A stretch of DNA of 64,000 nt from Photobacterium sp. SKA34. GTDB taxonomy: Bacteria; Pseudomonadota; Gammaproteobacteria; Enterobacterales; Vibrionaceae. The notes below the pieces were generated by a model. It searched no databases, was not told where the DNA came from, and saw only the letters and a list, made by a program, of their open reading frames with translations. Shown here piece after piece: positions 41,890 to 52,237 of this stretch. The position numbers and the translations under genes were made by a program. Each line of letters starts with the position of its first letter. Position 1 is the first letter of the stretch. The stretch spans positions 128,355 to 192,354 of the forward strand of contig NZ_CH724144.1 of assembly GCF_000153325.1 (NCBI RefSeq), in the 5' to 3' direction.

Positions 41890-43125
41890 ATGATTAATCG
41901 TGTTTCTACTGCCAGTCAGTATCAAAGTTTGACCTCAAACCTAATGCGTAAGCAAGGTGAAGTAAACGAGAGCAATAACCAATTATCGACAGGTAAACGG
42001 GTTGAAACCGCAGGTGATGATCCCGTATCTTCGGTGACGATTCAAAACTATCGCCAACAGTTAACTCAAATAGATCAATATAAAAGCTCCATCACCATGG
42101 CGAATAATCGCTTAGGGGTGATGGAAAGCTCCATTGCTGGCGTGGAAGATAACCTTGATGCCACCAAGCAAAAAGTACTTCGGATGATCAACGGTGCGAT
42201 GGCATCAAATGATCGCACAGCTTTTAAAGATGAATTAACCAGTTTGCGTGATGGTTTGTTAGAGCTCGCCAATAGCCGTGACGAATCAGGAAACTATGTA
42301 TTTGCGGGTAATCAAATGGATACCCAACCGTTTGTAAAAGGCACTGACGATAAAATGAATTATCAAGGTGATAGCCAATCGCGCTATGCCCAAATAGATA
42401 AGTCAGTTGAAGTGAAAACCAGTTTACCGGGCGATCAACTCTTTACATCAATACCTAATCCGTATGGCGACTTTCGCCCCGACTTTAGCGATTTAAGTAG
42501 TGGGTCAAAATTACATGTACTCAGTGCAACAACCTCTGATTTTACTAAAGCTCAACCGATTGACATTGCTTTTAGTGAGGCGTTAGTCACGCAGCCTGAT
42601 GGCAGTGAAAAAACAGTCATGCAATACAAATTAAGCCTTGATGGAAAAGAAGTGGTTGCAGATCAGGATTACGATCCAGAAAAAGGGATCCAGTACACGG
42701 CAGCGAATGGTAGTAGCGTGTCGATTACCCTTGATGATGTTGAAGTCGGCGATAAATTAACCCTTAACCCTGCGCAGAAAATCAATATTTTTGATTCATT
42801 ACAAGATGCGATAGATAACGCTGAAAAACCAACCTCGTCAGCGGCGGCAGAAGCGACGTTACAGCGGGTAATTGATGATATTGATGGTAGTTTCTTGCAC
42901 GTTAGTCAGCGCCGTTCAGAAGTGGGCACGATTATGCAGCAAGTGGAAAGACAGCAAGAACAGCATCTCGATTTTGAACTGACCTTAAATAGCGCACAAA
43001 GTGGTTTAGAAGATTTGGATTACAGTAAAGCGATAATGGAAATGAACCAACAAATGATGGCATTGCAAGCATCACAATCTGCGTTCAGCAAAACTAAGCA
43101 ATTATCGTTATTTAACTACTTATAA
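41890..43125 (+). CDS. flgL: Hook-filament junction protein FlgL
   Basis: Second junction protein, a flagellin-like subunit at the base of the filament. 411 residues. The N-terminal helix MINRVSTASQYQSLTSNLMR and the D1-like GDDPVSSVTIQNYRQQL and C-terminal SKAIMEMNQQMMALQASQSA are typical. Ribosome site AGGAG precedes the ATG. A strong terminator follows, isolating it from the flagellin gene. Confidence 0.95.
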   Translation: MINRVSTASQYQSLTSNLMRKQGEVNESNNQLSTGKRVETAGDDPVSSVTIQNYRQQLTQIDQYKSSITMANNRLGVMESSIAGVEDNLDATKQKVLRMINGAMASNDRTAFKDELTSLRDGLLELANSRDESGNYVFAGNQMDTQPFVKGTDDKMNYQGDSQSRYAQIDKSVEVKTSLPGDQLFTSIPNPYGDFRPDFSDLSSGSKLHVLSATTSDFTKAQPIDIAFSEALVTQPDGSEKTVMQYKLSLDGKEVVADQDYDPEKGIQYTAANGSSVSITLDDVEVGDKLTLNPAQKINIFDSLQDAIDNAEKPTSSAAAEATLQRVIDDIDGSFLHVSQRRSEVGTIMQQVERQQEQHLDFELTLNSAQSGLEDLDYSKAIMEMNQQMMALQASQSAFSKTKQLSLFNYL

Positions 43126-43153
43126 ATGATTGCTAATAACATGCGTGATATTG

Positions 43154-43180
43154 AAAACGGCAATTATTTGCCGTTTTTTT
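43154..43180 (+). terminator. Terminator after flgL
   Basis: The perfect 10-bp stem aaaacggcaa / ttgccgtttt with loop ttat ends in a run of T. Confidence 0.92.
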
Positions 43181-43299
43181 TGTGATCTAAATAACGTGGT
43201 TAAAGAGATGGGTTATTAATGTTGAGTGTTTTTAATTTATTGATAATTAATGATTTTGTGTTTTTTTTGCTTTTAATTGAAGTTTTTTTAAAAAAATTC

Positions 43300-43326
43300 T
43301 AAAGCTTCGAAAAAACGTGCCGTTAA
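43300..43326 (+). promoter_or_regulatory. Sigma-28 (FliA) promoter of the flagellin gene
   Basis: TAAA-N15-GCCGTTAA matches the FliA consensus TAAA-N15-GCCGATAA at 11 of 12 positions with exact spacing, 75 bp before the flagellin start. No sigma-54 site is seen here. Confidence 0.85.
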
Positions 43327-43401
43327 CCTTAGCACAAGTTAGAAAACCTCTTTTAACCCGGCAACACGTCTGGGAAAGATCATACCAAGGAGTGTCACCT
43401 T

Positions 43402-44952
43402 ATGGCTATTACAATTAATACCAACGTAACAGCAATGACTGCCCAGCGTAACCTAAACAGTGCTAGCAGTAGCGTTGCCGACAGCATGCAAAAACTATCA
43501 TCAGGTCTTCGTATTAACTCTGCGAAAGATGATGCAGCAGGTCTTCAAATCTCTAACCGTCTAACAAACCAAACTAACGGTTTAAACGTTGCAATGCGTA
43601 ACGCCAACGACGGTGTTTCAATGGCACAGACTGCTGAAGGTGCAATGCAAGAGTCAACCACAATCATGGAGCGTATGCGTGAGCTTGCGCTACAGTCTGC
43701 GAACGGTTCAAACTCAGATAAAGACCGTGAAGCAATGCAGAAAGAAATGGGTCAGCTACAAAGCGAAATGAACCGTATTGCTGATACCACAAGCTTCGGT
43801 GGTCAGAACCTGCTTGATGGTTCATTTGGTGAGAAGTCATTCCAGATTGGTGCTAACTCAAATGAAACGCAAAGTTTAGAGTTGATGGACGTGTCTTCTC
43901 ACTCTCTTGGTCGTTCATATTCAGGTGTTGCGGATGTAACAAAAGCGCTTGCAGATGAGTTTGAAGCTGGTACATCAACAGGTGATAAAACCTTTAGCCT
44001 TAAGCTTGGTGATACTGAGCATAAGATTGAAGTCACTAAAGATATGACCGCAGAAGATCTACAGAATAAACTGAACAATATCGATGGTATTAGTAATATC
44101 AAAGTAACAAATGGTGATGTTGAAGGTAAAGCTGCTGAAGCTGCTGTTCAAGCGACGCAAACCTTATCTGGTATTAGTACAGCAACAAAAGGTATGGATT
44201 TAACGATTGCTGGCTTAGATACCGCAGTGACAGTAGCGCAAAATGCTACAAACCAAGATATTGCTGATGCTATTAACGCAGAAATTGCTACAACAGAAGC
44301 AGCAACAGCAGGTTCTACAACAGGAATGAAAGCTGAACTTGATAAAGATGGCAACGTTCTTGTTACGGGTAAAGATGATGGCACACAATTAGATATTACT
44401 GCTGATTTTGCTGCTGCTTCTGTAGGCGATACAATTACTATTGGTAGTACAGCAGTCGTTGGTGCGGCAGGTGCAATTACTGGTCAGGAAGTTACGACAA
44501 ATGGTGCTGCTGCTATCGCTGAAGTTGCTGGTACATTTGATATCGATTTATCAAAGGCTAAATTTGATGTAGGTATCGAAACTTATGATCTAAATGGTGC
44601 TGGTGATGAAGCGGTTAATACTGGCACAGTTACAACAGAATCTGTAGCAAGCCTTGATCTATCAACGGCAGAAGGCGCACAAAACGCGATTGATGTATTA
44701 GATTCAGCAATGGAGCAAGTGGATGAGAAGCGTGCGGAAATTGGTGCATTCCAAAACCGTATGAACCACACTATGAGCAACTTAGCTAACATCAACGAAA
44801 ACGTAAATGCGTCTAACAGCCGTATTAAAGATGTAGATTTCGCCTCTGAAACCATTAATATGACTAAAGGTCAGATCCTACAGCAAGCAGGTACATCAAT
44901 TCTTGCTCAAGCTAAGCAGATCCCACAGGCTGCACTTAGCCTACTAGGTTAA
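43402..44952 (+). CDS. Polar flagellin (long central domain)
   Basis: Filament subunit. N-terminal D0/D1 region ([20 protein letters not shown] … [20 protein letters not shown]) and C-terminal D1/D0 region ([19 protein letters not shown] … [14 protein letters not shown]) are intact Vibrio-type sequences. At 516 residues it is clearly longer than the roughly 375-380 usual in Vibrio; the extra length is in the central surface-exposed part (about 175-410), rich in Ala, Thr and Asp. It is the only flagellin in this locus and has a FliA-type promoter. Which of the Vibrio flaA-E paralogues it matches cannot be told here. Confidence 0.96.
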   Translation: MAITINTNVTAMTAQRNLNSASSSVADSMQKLSSGLRINSAKDDAAGLQISNRLTNQTNGLNVAMRNANDGVSMAQTAEGAMQESTTIMERMRELALQSANGSNSDKDREAMQKEMGQLQSEMNRIADTTSFGGQNLLDGSFGEKSFQIGANSNETQSLELMDVSSHSLGRSYSGVADVTKALADEFEAGTSTGDKTFSLKLGDTEHKIEVTKDMTAEDLQNKLNNIDGISNIKVTNGDVEGKAAEAAVQATQTLSGISTATKGMDLTIAGLDTAVTVAQNATNQDIADAINAEIATTEAATAGSTTGMKAELDKDGNVLVTGKDDGTQLDITADFAAASVGDTITIGSTAVVGAAGAITGQEVTTNGAAAIAEVAGTFDIDLSKAKFDVGIETYDLNGAGDEAVNTGTVTTESVASLDLSTAEGAQNAIDVLDSAMEQVDEKRAEIGAFQNRMNHTMSNLANINENVNASNSRIKDVDFASETINMTKGQILQQAGTSILAQAKQIPQAALSLLG

Positions 44953-44964
44953 TCTGTCTTATTG

Positions 44965-44990
44965 ATGCCCCGTTAGTTTTAGCGGGGCAT
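44965..44990 (+). terminator. Terminator after flagellin gene
   Basis: The perfect 8-bp GC-rich stem atgccccg / cggggcat with a 10-nt loop is followed by TATTGTATTTT, a weak T tract, so some read-through into flaG is likely. Confidence 0.7.
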
Positions 44991-45027
44991 TATTGTATTT
45001 TGGCTATATCGCTAAAGGAAAATGACC

Positions 45028-45459
45028 ATGGCGATCAATCCTACTTCAATACCTCACAACACACTTTCTCATTCATTAGTAAAAGAGAACAGTGGAAAGT
45101 CGACTACTCAAGCAACCACGTCAAACGCCGCTTCAGAGTCTCAAACATCGCTAGGCAATGATTTGCCGCCCACAGAACAAGTAAATGCTGTAAACCGAAC
45201 AGACGTTGACGATCCCCTTAATTCATCTTTGCAAAATAGCCGTTCCGATCAAGAGAGAATTAAGCAGATCGAGATGGTTTTACAACAATTTAACCGCAGC
45301 TTACGTTTCTATCAAGATGAAGAAACCGGTGAGCAAATAGCCACTATTGTTGATAAAGCCAGTGGTGAAGTTATTCGTCAAGTTCCGGCACAAGAATTGC
45401 TAGAGTTAAACAAAAATTTAGCCAAGCATGCCCTGAGCTCGCTGAGCAAAATAGTTTAA
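45028..45459 (+). CDS. flaG: Flagellar protein FlaG
   Basis: Small protein of the flagellin locus in polar flagellates, thought to affect filament length. 143 residues from the ATG at 45028, which is at good distance from AAAGGA; an ATG at 45022 also fits. The N-terminal half is Ser/Thr-rich and disordered; the conserved C-terminal half (VLQQFNRSLRFYQDEETGEQ, then IATIVDKASGEVIRQVPAQE) is the FlaG domain. fliD follows by 12 bp. Confidence 0.92.
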   Translation: MAINPTSIPHNTLSHSLVKENSGKSTTQATTSNAASESQTSLGNDLPPTEQVNAVNRTDVDDPLNSSLQNSRSDQERIKQIEMVLQQFNRSLRFYQDEETGEQIATIVDKASGEVIRQVPAQELLELNKNLAKHALSSLSKIV

Positions 45460-45471
45460 GAGGTATTTACG

Positions 45472-46914
45472 ATGGGGTTAAGTGCTGCGGGTATGGCATC
45501 GGGTTTAGATGTCGCAGGTATGACGCAACAATTAGTAGCGGCGGAACGAAAGCCTAAAGCGGATCGTATTACTGACCAACAAAAAAAGGTTGATGTCTCG
45601 CTTAGTGCTTATGGGCAAGTTAAATCGTCTATGAGCAGTATTCAAACCATGCTAGAAAAGTTTGCTAAAGACGATGCTTTCTCTAGTCAAAAAGCAACCT
45701 CTGATAATAGTGATTACGTATCGGTTAAAGCGGATGCGAAAGCGAAAAACGGTACTTATACCATTAACGTAGAGCAAATGGCGCAGTCTCATAAATTAAT
45801 GGGACAAGAGTTATTTAGCGGCGATCCGGAAGCCTCACTCGGTAGTGGTGAAATGGTCATTAAGGTTGGCGATAAGTCGATGACCTTAAATATTACTGAA
45901 GACAACGATGATTTATCGTCGATTGTCGATGCGATTAACAACGCAGAAGGTAACCCAGGTTTAACGGCGACGGTGATCAACACTGGTGAAGAGGGCGGCT
46001 CTAGAATCGTTTTCTCATCTAAAGATACCGGTGTTGAAAATAAAATTGAAATTGATACTTCTGGTATGACTGGGCAATTGGCATCACTGGCTTATAAAGA
46101 AGGGATGACAGACAGTAAAGTTGATCAAATGCAAGAAGCGCAAGATGCACGCATTAAGATAGATAACTTTACTACCGTGACCAGCAGTAATAATACCTTT
46201 GAAGATGTTATTGAAGGTGTGACTTTAGATCTGAAAAAGCTGACGGGAACTTCAGGTTCAGGTAACGTTGAAACTGATGATGTTGATGTTAAATCTGTAA
46301 AAATTACCATCGAAAATAATGAAAAGAGTACCAAAGATTCACTAAAATCTTTTGTTGATGCTTATAACGGTTTAATTACTACAACAGATAAGCTAACAGG
46401 TTTTGATCCAGATAAAAAGCCGGATGATCCAAACCGTGCAGGCGCACTTAACGGCGATAGCTTAACCCGTTCAGTACTCAGCCAAATGCGTGGCTTGATG
46501 AATGAGCCGATTGAAGTTAACGGCAAATTGTATCAGTTGTCAGATTTTGGTATTTCCGTACAACGTGATGGCACGTTAGAACTGGAAGATGATAGCGATA
46601 AACTTGATGACATCATTAGTGAAAATTTTAATGTTATTGGGCAGTTTTTCGGACAGGAAGACACGGGATTTTTAGCTAAAGCTGATAAATTGTTAGATAG
46701 TTTTACTGATAAAACCGACGGTGCTTTATCAGTAAAAGAAGACACATTAAAAGAGCGTCAGAAATCATTAGATGATGATATGGCGCAACTCGATAAACGC
46801 ATGAAAGCTTATGAAGATCGCACTTACAAACAGTTTTTAGCGATGGATGAAGCTATCGGCCAAATGAACAATCAGCTCAACAGTATGATGAGCCTAATGC
46901 TTTCATTTGATTAA
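45472..46914 (+). CDS. fliD: Flagellar filament cap FliD (FlaH)
   Basis: Cap at the filament tip that directs flagellin folding and assembly. 480 residues. N-terminal GMASGLDVAGMTQQLVAAER and the C-terminal coiled region (DMAQLDKRMKAYEDRTYKQF) are conserved. The middle has the typical FliD D2/D3 beta segments. Called flaH in Vibrio. It is followed by the FliT-like flaI at 8 bp. Confidence 0.95.
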   Translation: MGLSAAGMASGLDVAGMTQQLVAAERKPKADRITDQQKKVDVSLSAYGQVKSSMSSIQTMLEKFAKDDAFSSQKATSDNSDYVSVKADAKAKNGTYTINVEQMAQSHKLMGQELFSGDPEASLGSGEMVIKVGDKSMTLNITEDNDDLSSIVDAINNAEGNPGLTATVINTGEEGGSRIVFSSKDTGVENKIEIDTSGMTGQLASLAYKEGMTDSKVDQMQEAQDARIKIDNFTTVTSSNNTFEDVIEGVTLDLKKLTGTSGSGNVETDDVDVKSVKITIENNEKSTKDSLKSFVDAYNGLITTTDKLTGFDPDKKPDDPNRAGALNGDSLTRSVLSQMRGLMNEPIEVNGKLYQLSDFGISVQRDGTLELEDDSDKLDDIISENFNVIGQFFGQEDTGFLAKADKLLDSFTDKTDGALSVKEDTLKERQKSLDDDMAQLDKRMKAYEDRTYKQFLAMDEAIGQMNNQLNSMMSLMLSFD

Positions 46915-46922
46915 GGATAAAT

Positions 46923-47222
46923 ATGGAACAGTTAACGCATCTAGAGCTGCAAATAGAGCAATTACTAACTGCAGATGAATATAACGATGACTTTCCGCAG
47001 CAGTTAGAAAACTTAGTGTCATTACGTCATCAAGAAGTAGAGCGTGTTTTGGGGCAACCTGATTTAACGCGCGTAGTGTTTGATGATGTGGTTGCACGAA
47101 CTCAAGCATTAAAAAGCTTAATTCAGAAACACAAAGATATTATTGGTGATCGATTAGTCCGTTCTAAAAAGAGCAAACAATCGTTATCACTGTACAGCAA
47201 TATTCAACAAAACGGTTCATAG
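46923..47222 (+). CDS. flaI: FliT-like flagellar chaperone FlaI
   Basis: Small helical protein, 99 residues, in the position of Vibrio flaI between the cap gene and fliS. FlaI is taken to be the FliT-type chaperone for the cap protein FliD. The sequence is mostly helix (LEQLT-type start, LELQIEQLLTADEYNDDF ... LKSLIQKHKDIIGDRL) without strong motifs, so the call rests on length, helix content and position. Ribosome site AAGGATAA overlaps the fliD stop. Confidence 0.8.
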   Translation: MEQLTHLELQIEQLLTADEYNDDFPQQLENLVSLRHQEVERVLGQPDLTRVVFDDVVARTQALKSLIQKHKDIIGDRLVRSKKSKQSLSLYSNIQQNGS

Positions 47223-47274
47223 TCTTCTTGGTTTTGTTGATTTTGATTTCACTTATTAAATAAGGGATTACATC

Positions 47275-47676
47275 ATGCGTGGCTCTCTTCAGGCATATAA
47301 AAAAGTTTCAGTAAATGCACAATTAGCCAGTGCTTCTCCTCACCGTGTTATTCAAATGCTATATGCAGGGGCGATTGAGCGTTTAATCCAAGGAAAAGCG
47401 GCAATGGATCAAGGCAATATTGCGGTTAAATGTGAGCGTTTAAGCAAAGCATTAGATATCGTATTAAGCCTGCGTGACTGCTTATCAATGGAAGAAGGTG
47501 GCGATATTGCTAAGAACCTTGATGCGTTATATGAGTTTATGGCGAGTGAAATTAGCCGAGCGAATGCCGAAAACCAAACTAAGCCAATTGATGATGTGAT
47601 TGGTATGCTACGTGAAATTAAATCAGCGTGGGATCAAATCCCAACTGAGTATCATCATCTAAGTGAAGCGAGTTAA
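47275..47676 (+). CDS. fliS: Flagellin export chaperone FliS (FlaJ)
   Basis: Cytoplasmic chaperone for flagellin. 133 residues, full length. The family start MRGSLQAYKKVSVNAQLASA with the SPHRVIQMLYAGAIERLIQG helix and the C-terminal MLREIKSAWDQIP are standard. Last gene of the flagellin-flaG-fliD-flaI-fliS group; a 272-bp gap without other genes leads to flrA. Confidence 0.94.
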   Translation: MRGSLQAYKKVSVNAQLASASPHRVIQMLYAGAIERLIQGKAAMDQGNIAVKCERLSKALDIVLSLRDCLSMEEGGDIAKNLDALYEFMASEISRANAENQTKPIDDVIGMLREIKSAWDQIPTEYHHLSEAS

Positions 47677-47948
47677 TGAGTAATCTTAAGTGTTAAAATG
47701 CATATAGGCAGGATAACACTATAAAAAATGGTAATAATTCTTCGAATATAGGATGAATAGCTGTAAATGAGCAATATTCGTCCTATTGTTTTATATCCTT
47801 GTATTGGTATCACACCTTTCCTCTATCAAATATTGCCTTCTCCTATGGTTTAATTACAATAGATAACAATAATATTGGTAGTGGTTCGCATTTCCATCAA
47901 ATAAGCCAATAATTACATCACTTTATGAAGGCAGGCTATATCCATTCT

Positions 47949-49394
47949 ATGCAAGGTTTAGCAAAGACACTCGTTATTGAAGACGATCAACACCAACGTC
48001 ATAATCTAAGTGTAATTCTGGGATTTGTCGGTGAGCAGTGTGAAATTATCTCGTCACAAGATATTGATACTTCATTATGGCAGCAGTCATGGGGTGCATG
48101 TTTACTGGGTAATATTGAAATAAATAAAAGTTTATCTCATATCGTAGATACATTAAAAATTCATGCCCATATTCCTGTTGTATCGCTTGGAAATCACCGT
48201 GCTCATCTTTCTGGTTTAGCGAATTATGTTGGCGATCTAGAATTACCTTTGCATTATAACCAACTCGTTGATGCTTTCCGTCATTGCCAAGAATACATGG
48301 GTAAACGCGCTTACCAAGTTCCTCAGCTAGGACGTAAAAATACGTTATTCCGTAGCATGGTTGGTAGTAGTGCTGCAATTAGTCAGATCCGTCATCTTAT
48401 GGAGCAAGTAGCTGCTTGTGATGCGAGTGTGCTGATATTAGGTGAGTCAGGTACAGGTAAAGAAGTTGTCGCGCGTAATGTTCATTATCACTCTTCGCGT
48501 GGTAAAGGTCCGTTTGTTCCAGTCAACTGTGGTGCTATTCCGCCAGATTTACTCGAAAGTGAATTGTTTGGTCATGAAAAAGGGGCATTTACAGGGGCGA
48601 TTTCTGCACGTAAAGGCCGTTTTGAATTAGCAGAAGGTGGTACGTTATTTCTTGATGAAATCGGTGATATGCCGATGTCGATGCAAGTTAAGCTACTACG
48701 CGTTTTGCAAGAACGAAGCTTTGAACGTGTTGGCGGTAGTCAAACCATTAAAACTAATGTACGCATCGTTGCGGCAACCCACCGCGATTTAGATAAAATG
48801 ATTCATGAGAATTTATTCCGTGAAGACTTGTACTATCGCCTTAATGTTTTTCCTATTGATATGCCCGCATTGCGTGAACGTATCGAAGATTTGCCTTTAT
48901 TACTTCAAGAGTTACTAACTCGAATGGAAGCTGAAGGTGCGAAACGCATTCACTTTACACCGCGTGCGATTAACTCATTAATGGAGCATAGCTGGCCTGG
49001 TAACGTACGTGAGCTTGCAAACCTTGTTGAGCGTTTATGTATCTTGTATCCAGGAGAAATGGTGGATACTAATCATCTACCAATTAAGTATCGCTACAGC
49101 CAACTTCCTGACTTTACGCCAGAAAATTCTCAGTTAAGTGTTGAGGAGTTAGAGCAAGAAGCGTTAGCAAGTATGTTTTCGTCGTATGACGATGAGCAAG
49201 CAGGTGTAAATAGTGAACTTCCTCCTGAAGGTCTGAATCTAAAAGAAATGCTGGCAGATCTTGAAGTCGACATGATTAAGCAAGCGTTAGATGCTCAGTC
49301 AGGTGTTGTTGCAAGGGCTGCTGATATGCTCGGTATGCGACGAACCACGTTAGTAGAAAAAATGCGCAAATATGGTCTGAATAAAGAAGGCTAA
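47949..49394 (+). CDS. flrA: Flagellar master regulator FlrA (sigma-54 activator)
   Basis: Top regulator of the Vibrio-type polar flagellum; activates flrBC and early genes with RNA polymerase-sigma54. From ATG 47949 it is 481 residues and starts [13 protein letters not shown], the usual FlrA N-terminus; ATG 47925 is alternative. A receiver-like FleQ domain is followed by the AAA+ core with Walker A GESGTGKE and the sigma-54 contact loop GAFTGA, then a C-terminal Fis-type HTH ([19 protein letters not shown]). It is transcribed alone and ends at a terminator. Confidence 0.95.
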   Translation: MQGLAKTLVIEDDQHQRHNLSVILGFVGEQCEIISSQDIDTSLWQQSWGACLLGNIEINKSLSHIVDTLKIHAHIPVVSLGNHRAHLSGLANYVGDLELPLHYNQLVDAFRHCQEYMGKRAYQVPQLGRKNTLFRSMVGSSAAISQIRHLMEQVAACDASVLILGESGTGKEVVARNVHYHSSRGKGPFVPVNCGAIPPDLLESELFGHEKGAFTGAISARKGRFELAEGGTLFLDEIGDMPMSMQVKLLRVLQERSFERVGGSQTIKTNVRIVAATHRDLDKMIHENLFREDLYYRLNVFPIDMPALRERIEDLPLLLQELLTRMEAEGAKRIHFTPRAINSLMEHSWPGNVRELANLVERLCILYPGEMVDTNHLPIKYRYSQLPDFTPENSQLSVEELEQEALASMFSSYDDEQAGVNSELPPEGLNLKEMLADLEVDMIKQALDAQSGVVARAADMLGMRRTTLVEKMRKYGLNKEG

Positions 49395-49415
49395 TAGAGC
49401 GCCATGAATTAATAG

Positions 49416-49450
49416 AAAGCCGATGCCATTAATTTGACGTCGGCTTTTTT
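49416..49450 (+). terminator. Terminator after flrA
   Basis: The 8-bp stem aaagccga / tcggcttt with a 16-nt loop ends in a run of T. Confidence 0.8.
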
Positions 49451-49676
49451 ATTTCTCACAGCAATCTAAATAGCGAGTTGTTAATTCATCATTTTCAACA
49501 GAAGTGCCTAATACTAAATTACTTTTAATTTATTTTTAGCAACAACCTCTCAAAAAACTGCTACTAATCTGTATTTTTTTAATCAATTCCATAAAACTCT
49601 AATGCAGTGTCATTTTTTTGACATTGTTTTTTTGTCATAATTAATTTGTAATCTCATGATTTAAAAGAATAATATA

Positions 49677-49692
49677 TGGCATGTAAATTGCT
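49677..49692 (+). promoter_or_regulatory. Sigma-54 promoter of flrBC
   Basis: TGGCATGTAAATTGCT is a near-consensus -24/-12 site, 43 bp before flrB. In Vibrio this class II promoter is activated by FlrA. Confidence 0.88.
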
Positions 49693-49735
49693 TTTTTATA
49701 AATTACATTAAATTTTTTGTTATTAGGTTTCATGC

Positions 49736-50779
49736 ATGGATGATAAAGCAATAGTGATTGGGGCATTAGAACAACAAGTTGAACGTTATCAACAAGTGCT
49801 GGAAGTGATGCCTGTTGGTGTCATTTTACTCGATCCTAAAGGCATTATTTGTGAAACCAATAATGAAGCATTACGTTTGTTGGGTGAGCCCCTTGAAGGC
49901 GAACGTTGGGTAGATGTTATCCAGCGTTGTTTTCAGCCTCAGGAGGATGATGGACATGAAATTTCACTCCGCTCTGGAGCTAAGGTGAAATTAGCTATTT
50001 CAGCATCTTCTGCTGGACAGTTAATTGTAATTACAGACATGACAGAAACGCGCCAATTGCAATCACGATTAAGTGAAATGCAGCGACTGTCATCCTTAGG
50101 AAAAATGGTTGCATCCTTGGCGCATCAAGTCAGAACGCCATTATCGAGTGCGATGCTATACGCCGCCAATTTATCGGCGCCTAACTTGCCAGCAACAACC
50201 CGTGAACGTTTCCAAGGTAAGCTTGTTGATCGCCTACAAGATCTTGAAAAACAAGTTAATGATATGCTGCTGTTTGCCAAAGGTGGTGATAATAAAGTGG
50301 TGAATTGTTTTTCATTAGAAAGTTTACTTAATAGCATGGAAAACATGGTTGAAACGCTGGTGATGAGCCAAAATGTTGATTTTAGTATTGACTGCGATGA
50401 TGAATCACTGGCTATCTTAGGTAATGAAAATGCACTGGCGAGCGCTATCAGTAACCTAATTACCAACGCTATCCAAATGTCAGGTAAAGGCTGTACTGTT
50501 GCTGTGTCTTGCTATGCCGTAGGTAACGATATTTTGTTATCAGTAACTGATAATGGCCCCGGTATTGCGACAGAGCTCCAAAGCAAAGTCTTAGAGCCTT
50601 TCTTTACCACTCGAAAACAAGGTACAGGGTTGGGATTAGCTGTTGTTCACATGGTGGCACTCGCGCATCGTGGCAAGTTGTCTTTAACATCAGAGTTAGG
50701 TAAAGGGACATGCTTTACCTTAACCCTTCCTACTGCCTCCTCACAGCAGAATATGCAACCGCAGTTAGCCGCATCGTGA
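49736..50779 (+). CDS. flrB: Flagellar sensor histidine kinase FlrB
   Basis: Cytoplasmic kinase that phosphorylates FlrC. 347 residues: an N-terminal helix and PAS domain (about 20-105, VLEVMPVGVILLDPKGIICE), HisKA with phospho-His H130 in LAHQVRTPL, and an HATPase domain with N box NLITNAIQMS, G1 DNGPGI and G2 GTGLGLAVV. No membrane segment, as in the FlrB/FleS family. flrC follows 37 bp later. Confidence 0.95.
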   Translation: MDDKAIVIGALEQQVERYQQVLEVMPVGVILLDPKGIICETNNEALRLLGEPLEGERWVDVIQRCFQPQEDDGHEISLRSGAKVKLAISASSAGQLIVITDMTETRQLQSRLSEMQRLSSLGKMVASLAHQVRTPLSSAMLYAANLSAPNLPATTRERFQGKLVDRLQDLEKQVNDMLLFAKGGDNKVVNCFSLESLLNSMENMVETLVMSQNVDFSIDCDDESLAILGNENALASAISNLITNAIQMSGKGCTVAVSCYAVGNDILLSVTDNGPGIATELQSKVLEPFFTTRKQGTGLGLAVVHMVALAHRGKLSLTSELGKGTCFTLTLPTASSQQNMQPQLAAS

Positions 50780-50816
50780 GCATTAAAGTGCCAGATCATA
50801 CTCATGGAGAGAAGAG

Positions 50817-52196
50817 ATGAATCAAACGAGAGTCCTAGTAGTCGAAGATGATGAAGGATTACGCGAAGCATTGGTTGATACGCTAGCGTTGGCTGGGTAT
50901 CAATGGATTGAAGCGGAAAGTGCTGAACATGCTCTAGTGATCATGAAGTCGGAAACGGTTGATATCGTTGTTTCTGATGTACAAATGGCAGGGATGGATG
51001 GATTAGCATTACTTCGCAGTATTAAATTAAATTGGCCTAAAATCCCAGTGCTATTAATGACGGCTTACGCCAATATTGAAGATGCAGTCGCGGCGATGCG
51101 TGAAGGTGCGATTGATTATATGGCAAAGCCTTTTGCGCCCGAAGTATTGTTAAATATGGTTGGGCGTTATGCTCCGATCAAAAAACAAAGCAGTAAAACC
51201 GTTGTTGCTGATCCGAAAAGTATTAAGTTGTTAGCACTTGCTGATAAAGTAGCAAAAACCGAGGCTAATGTGATGGTGCTAGGGCCGAGTGGCTCAGGAA
51301 AAGAAGTACTGTCTCGCTATATCCACGATAACTCCGAGCGTAAAGGTGGGCCCTTTATTGCTATTAACTGCGCTGCTATTCCTGAAAATATGCTTGAAGC
51401 AACCTTATTTGGCTATGAAAAAGGCGCATTCACGGGGGCGATTCAAGCCTGTCCAGGTAAATTTGAGCAAGCGCAAGGTGGCACCTTGTTGCTTGATGAA
51501 ATCAGTGAAATGGATTTAGGCCTACAGGCAAAATTGTTGCGTGTATTGCAAGAGCGTGAAGTTGAACGTTTAGGTGGTCGTAAAAGCATTAAGTTAGATG
51601 TACGTATTCTTGCGACCAGTAACCGTGAACTTAAAACTTATGTGGCTGAAGGGCATTTTCGTGAAGATTTGTACTACCGACTTAATGTTTTCCCAATTGC
51701 TTGGCCTGCTTTAGCTGAACGACAGGGAGATATTCTGCCATTAGCGACATTATTTGCAGAGCGACACAGTATCAAGCAAGGAAATGTGGTACCAAGTATA
51801 AGTCAGACTGCACAAGATAAATTAGTGCACTATCCGTGGCCTGGGAATGTACGAGAATTAGATAATGTTATTCAACGCGCGTTAATTCTTTGCGATAACA
51901 ATCACATTCAGCAGCACGATATTTTATTAGAACATTTTGATTGGCTGGATACTGAAATACCTCAAAGTGTGCCAGAGCCCGAACCTTGCGTAGTGGCAGT
52001 TCGTCCTAAACCGACGGCTACGGGGGAAGGGCTGGGTAGTGAGTTACGTGAACAAGAATTTAGCATTATTTTAGATACTTTAATCGCCTGTGAAGGCAGC
52101 CGTAAAGATGTGGCAGAGCAGTTAGGGATCAGCCCTCGAACTTTGCGTTATAAATTGGCGAAAATGCGTGATGCAGGTATTGAAATTCCTGCGTAG
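50817..52196 (+). CDS. flrC: Flagellar response regulator FlrC (sigma-54 activator)
   Basis: Activates class III genes (hook, basal body, export) after phosphorylation by FlrB. 459 residues: receiver domain with D54 (VVSDVQMAGMDG) and Lys in YMAKPFAP, AAA+ core with Walker A GPSGSGKE and loop EKGAFTGA, and C-terminal Fis-type HTH (RKDVAEQLGISPRTLRYKL). The sigma-54 sites before flgB, flgF, flgK and fliK are its likely targets by analogy with V. cholerae. Confidence 0.96.
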   Translation: MNQTRVLVVEDDEGLREALVDTLALAGYQWIEAESAEHALVIMKSETVDIVVSDVQMAGMDGLALLRSIKLNWPKIPVLLMTAYANIEDAVAAMREGAIDYMAKPFAPEVLLNMVGRYAPIKKQSSKTVVADPKSIKLLALADKVAKTEANVMVLGPSGSGKEVLSRYIHDNSERKGGPFIAINCAAIPENMLEATLFGYEKGAFTGAIQACPGKFEQAQGGTLLLDEISEMDLGLQAKLLRVLQEREVERLGGRKSIKLDVRILATSNRELKTYVAEGHFREDLYYRLNVFPIAWPALAERQGDILPLATLFAERHSIKQGNVVPSISQTAQDKLVHYPWPGNVRELDNVIQRALILCDNNHIQQHDILLEHFDWLDTEIPQSVPEPEPCVVAVRPKPTATGEGLGSELREQEFSIILDTLIACEGSRKDVAEQLGISPRTLRYKLAKMRDAGIEIPA

Positions 52197-52237
52197 TGAG
52201 CCATTAAAATAAATACATTGATAGAGAGAATCACGGA

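Noticed and set aside
46923-47109. Minus-strand ORFs opposite flaI, fliD and flagellin genes
   Set aside because: They mirror strongly coding plus-strand genes and lack ribosome sites or recognisable domains.
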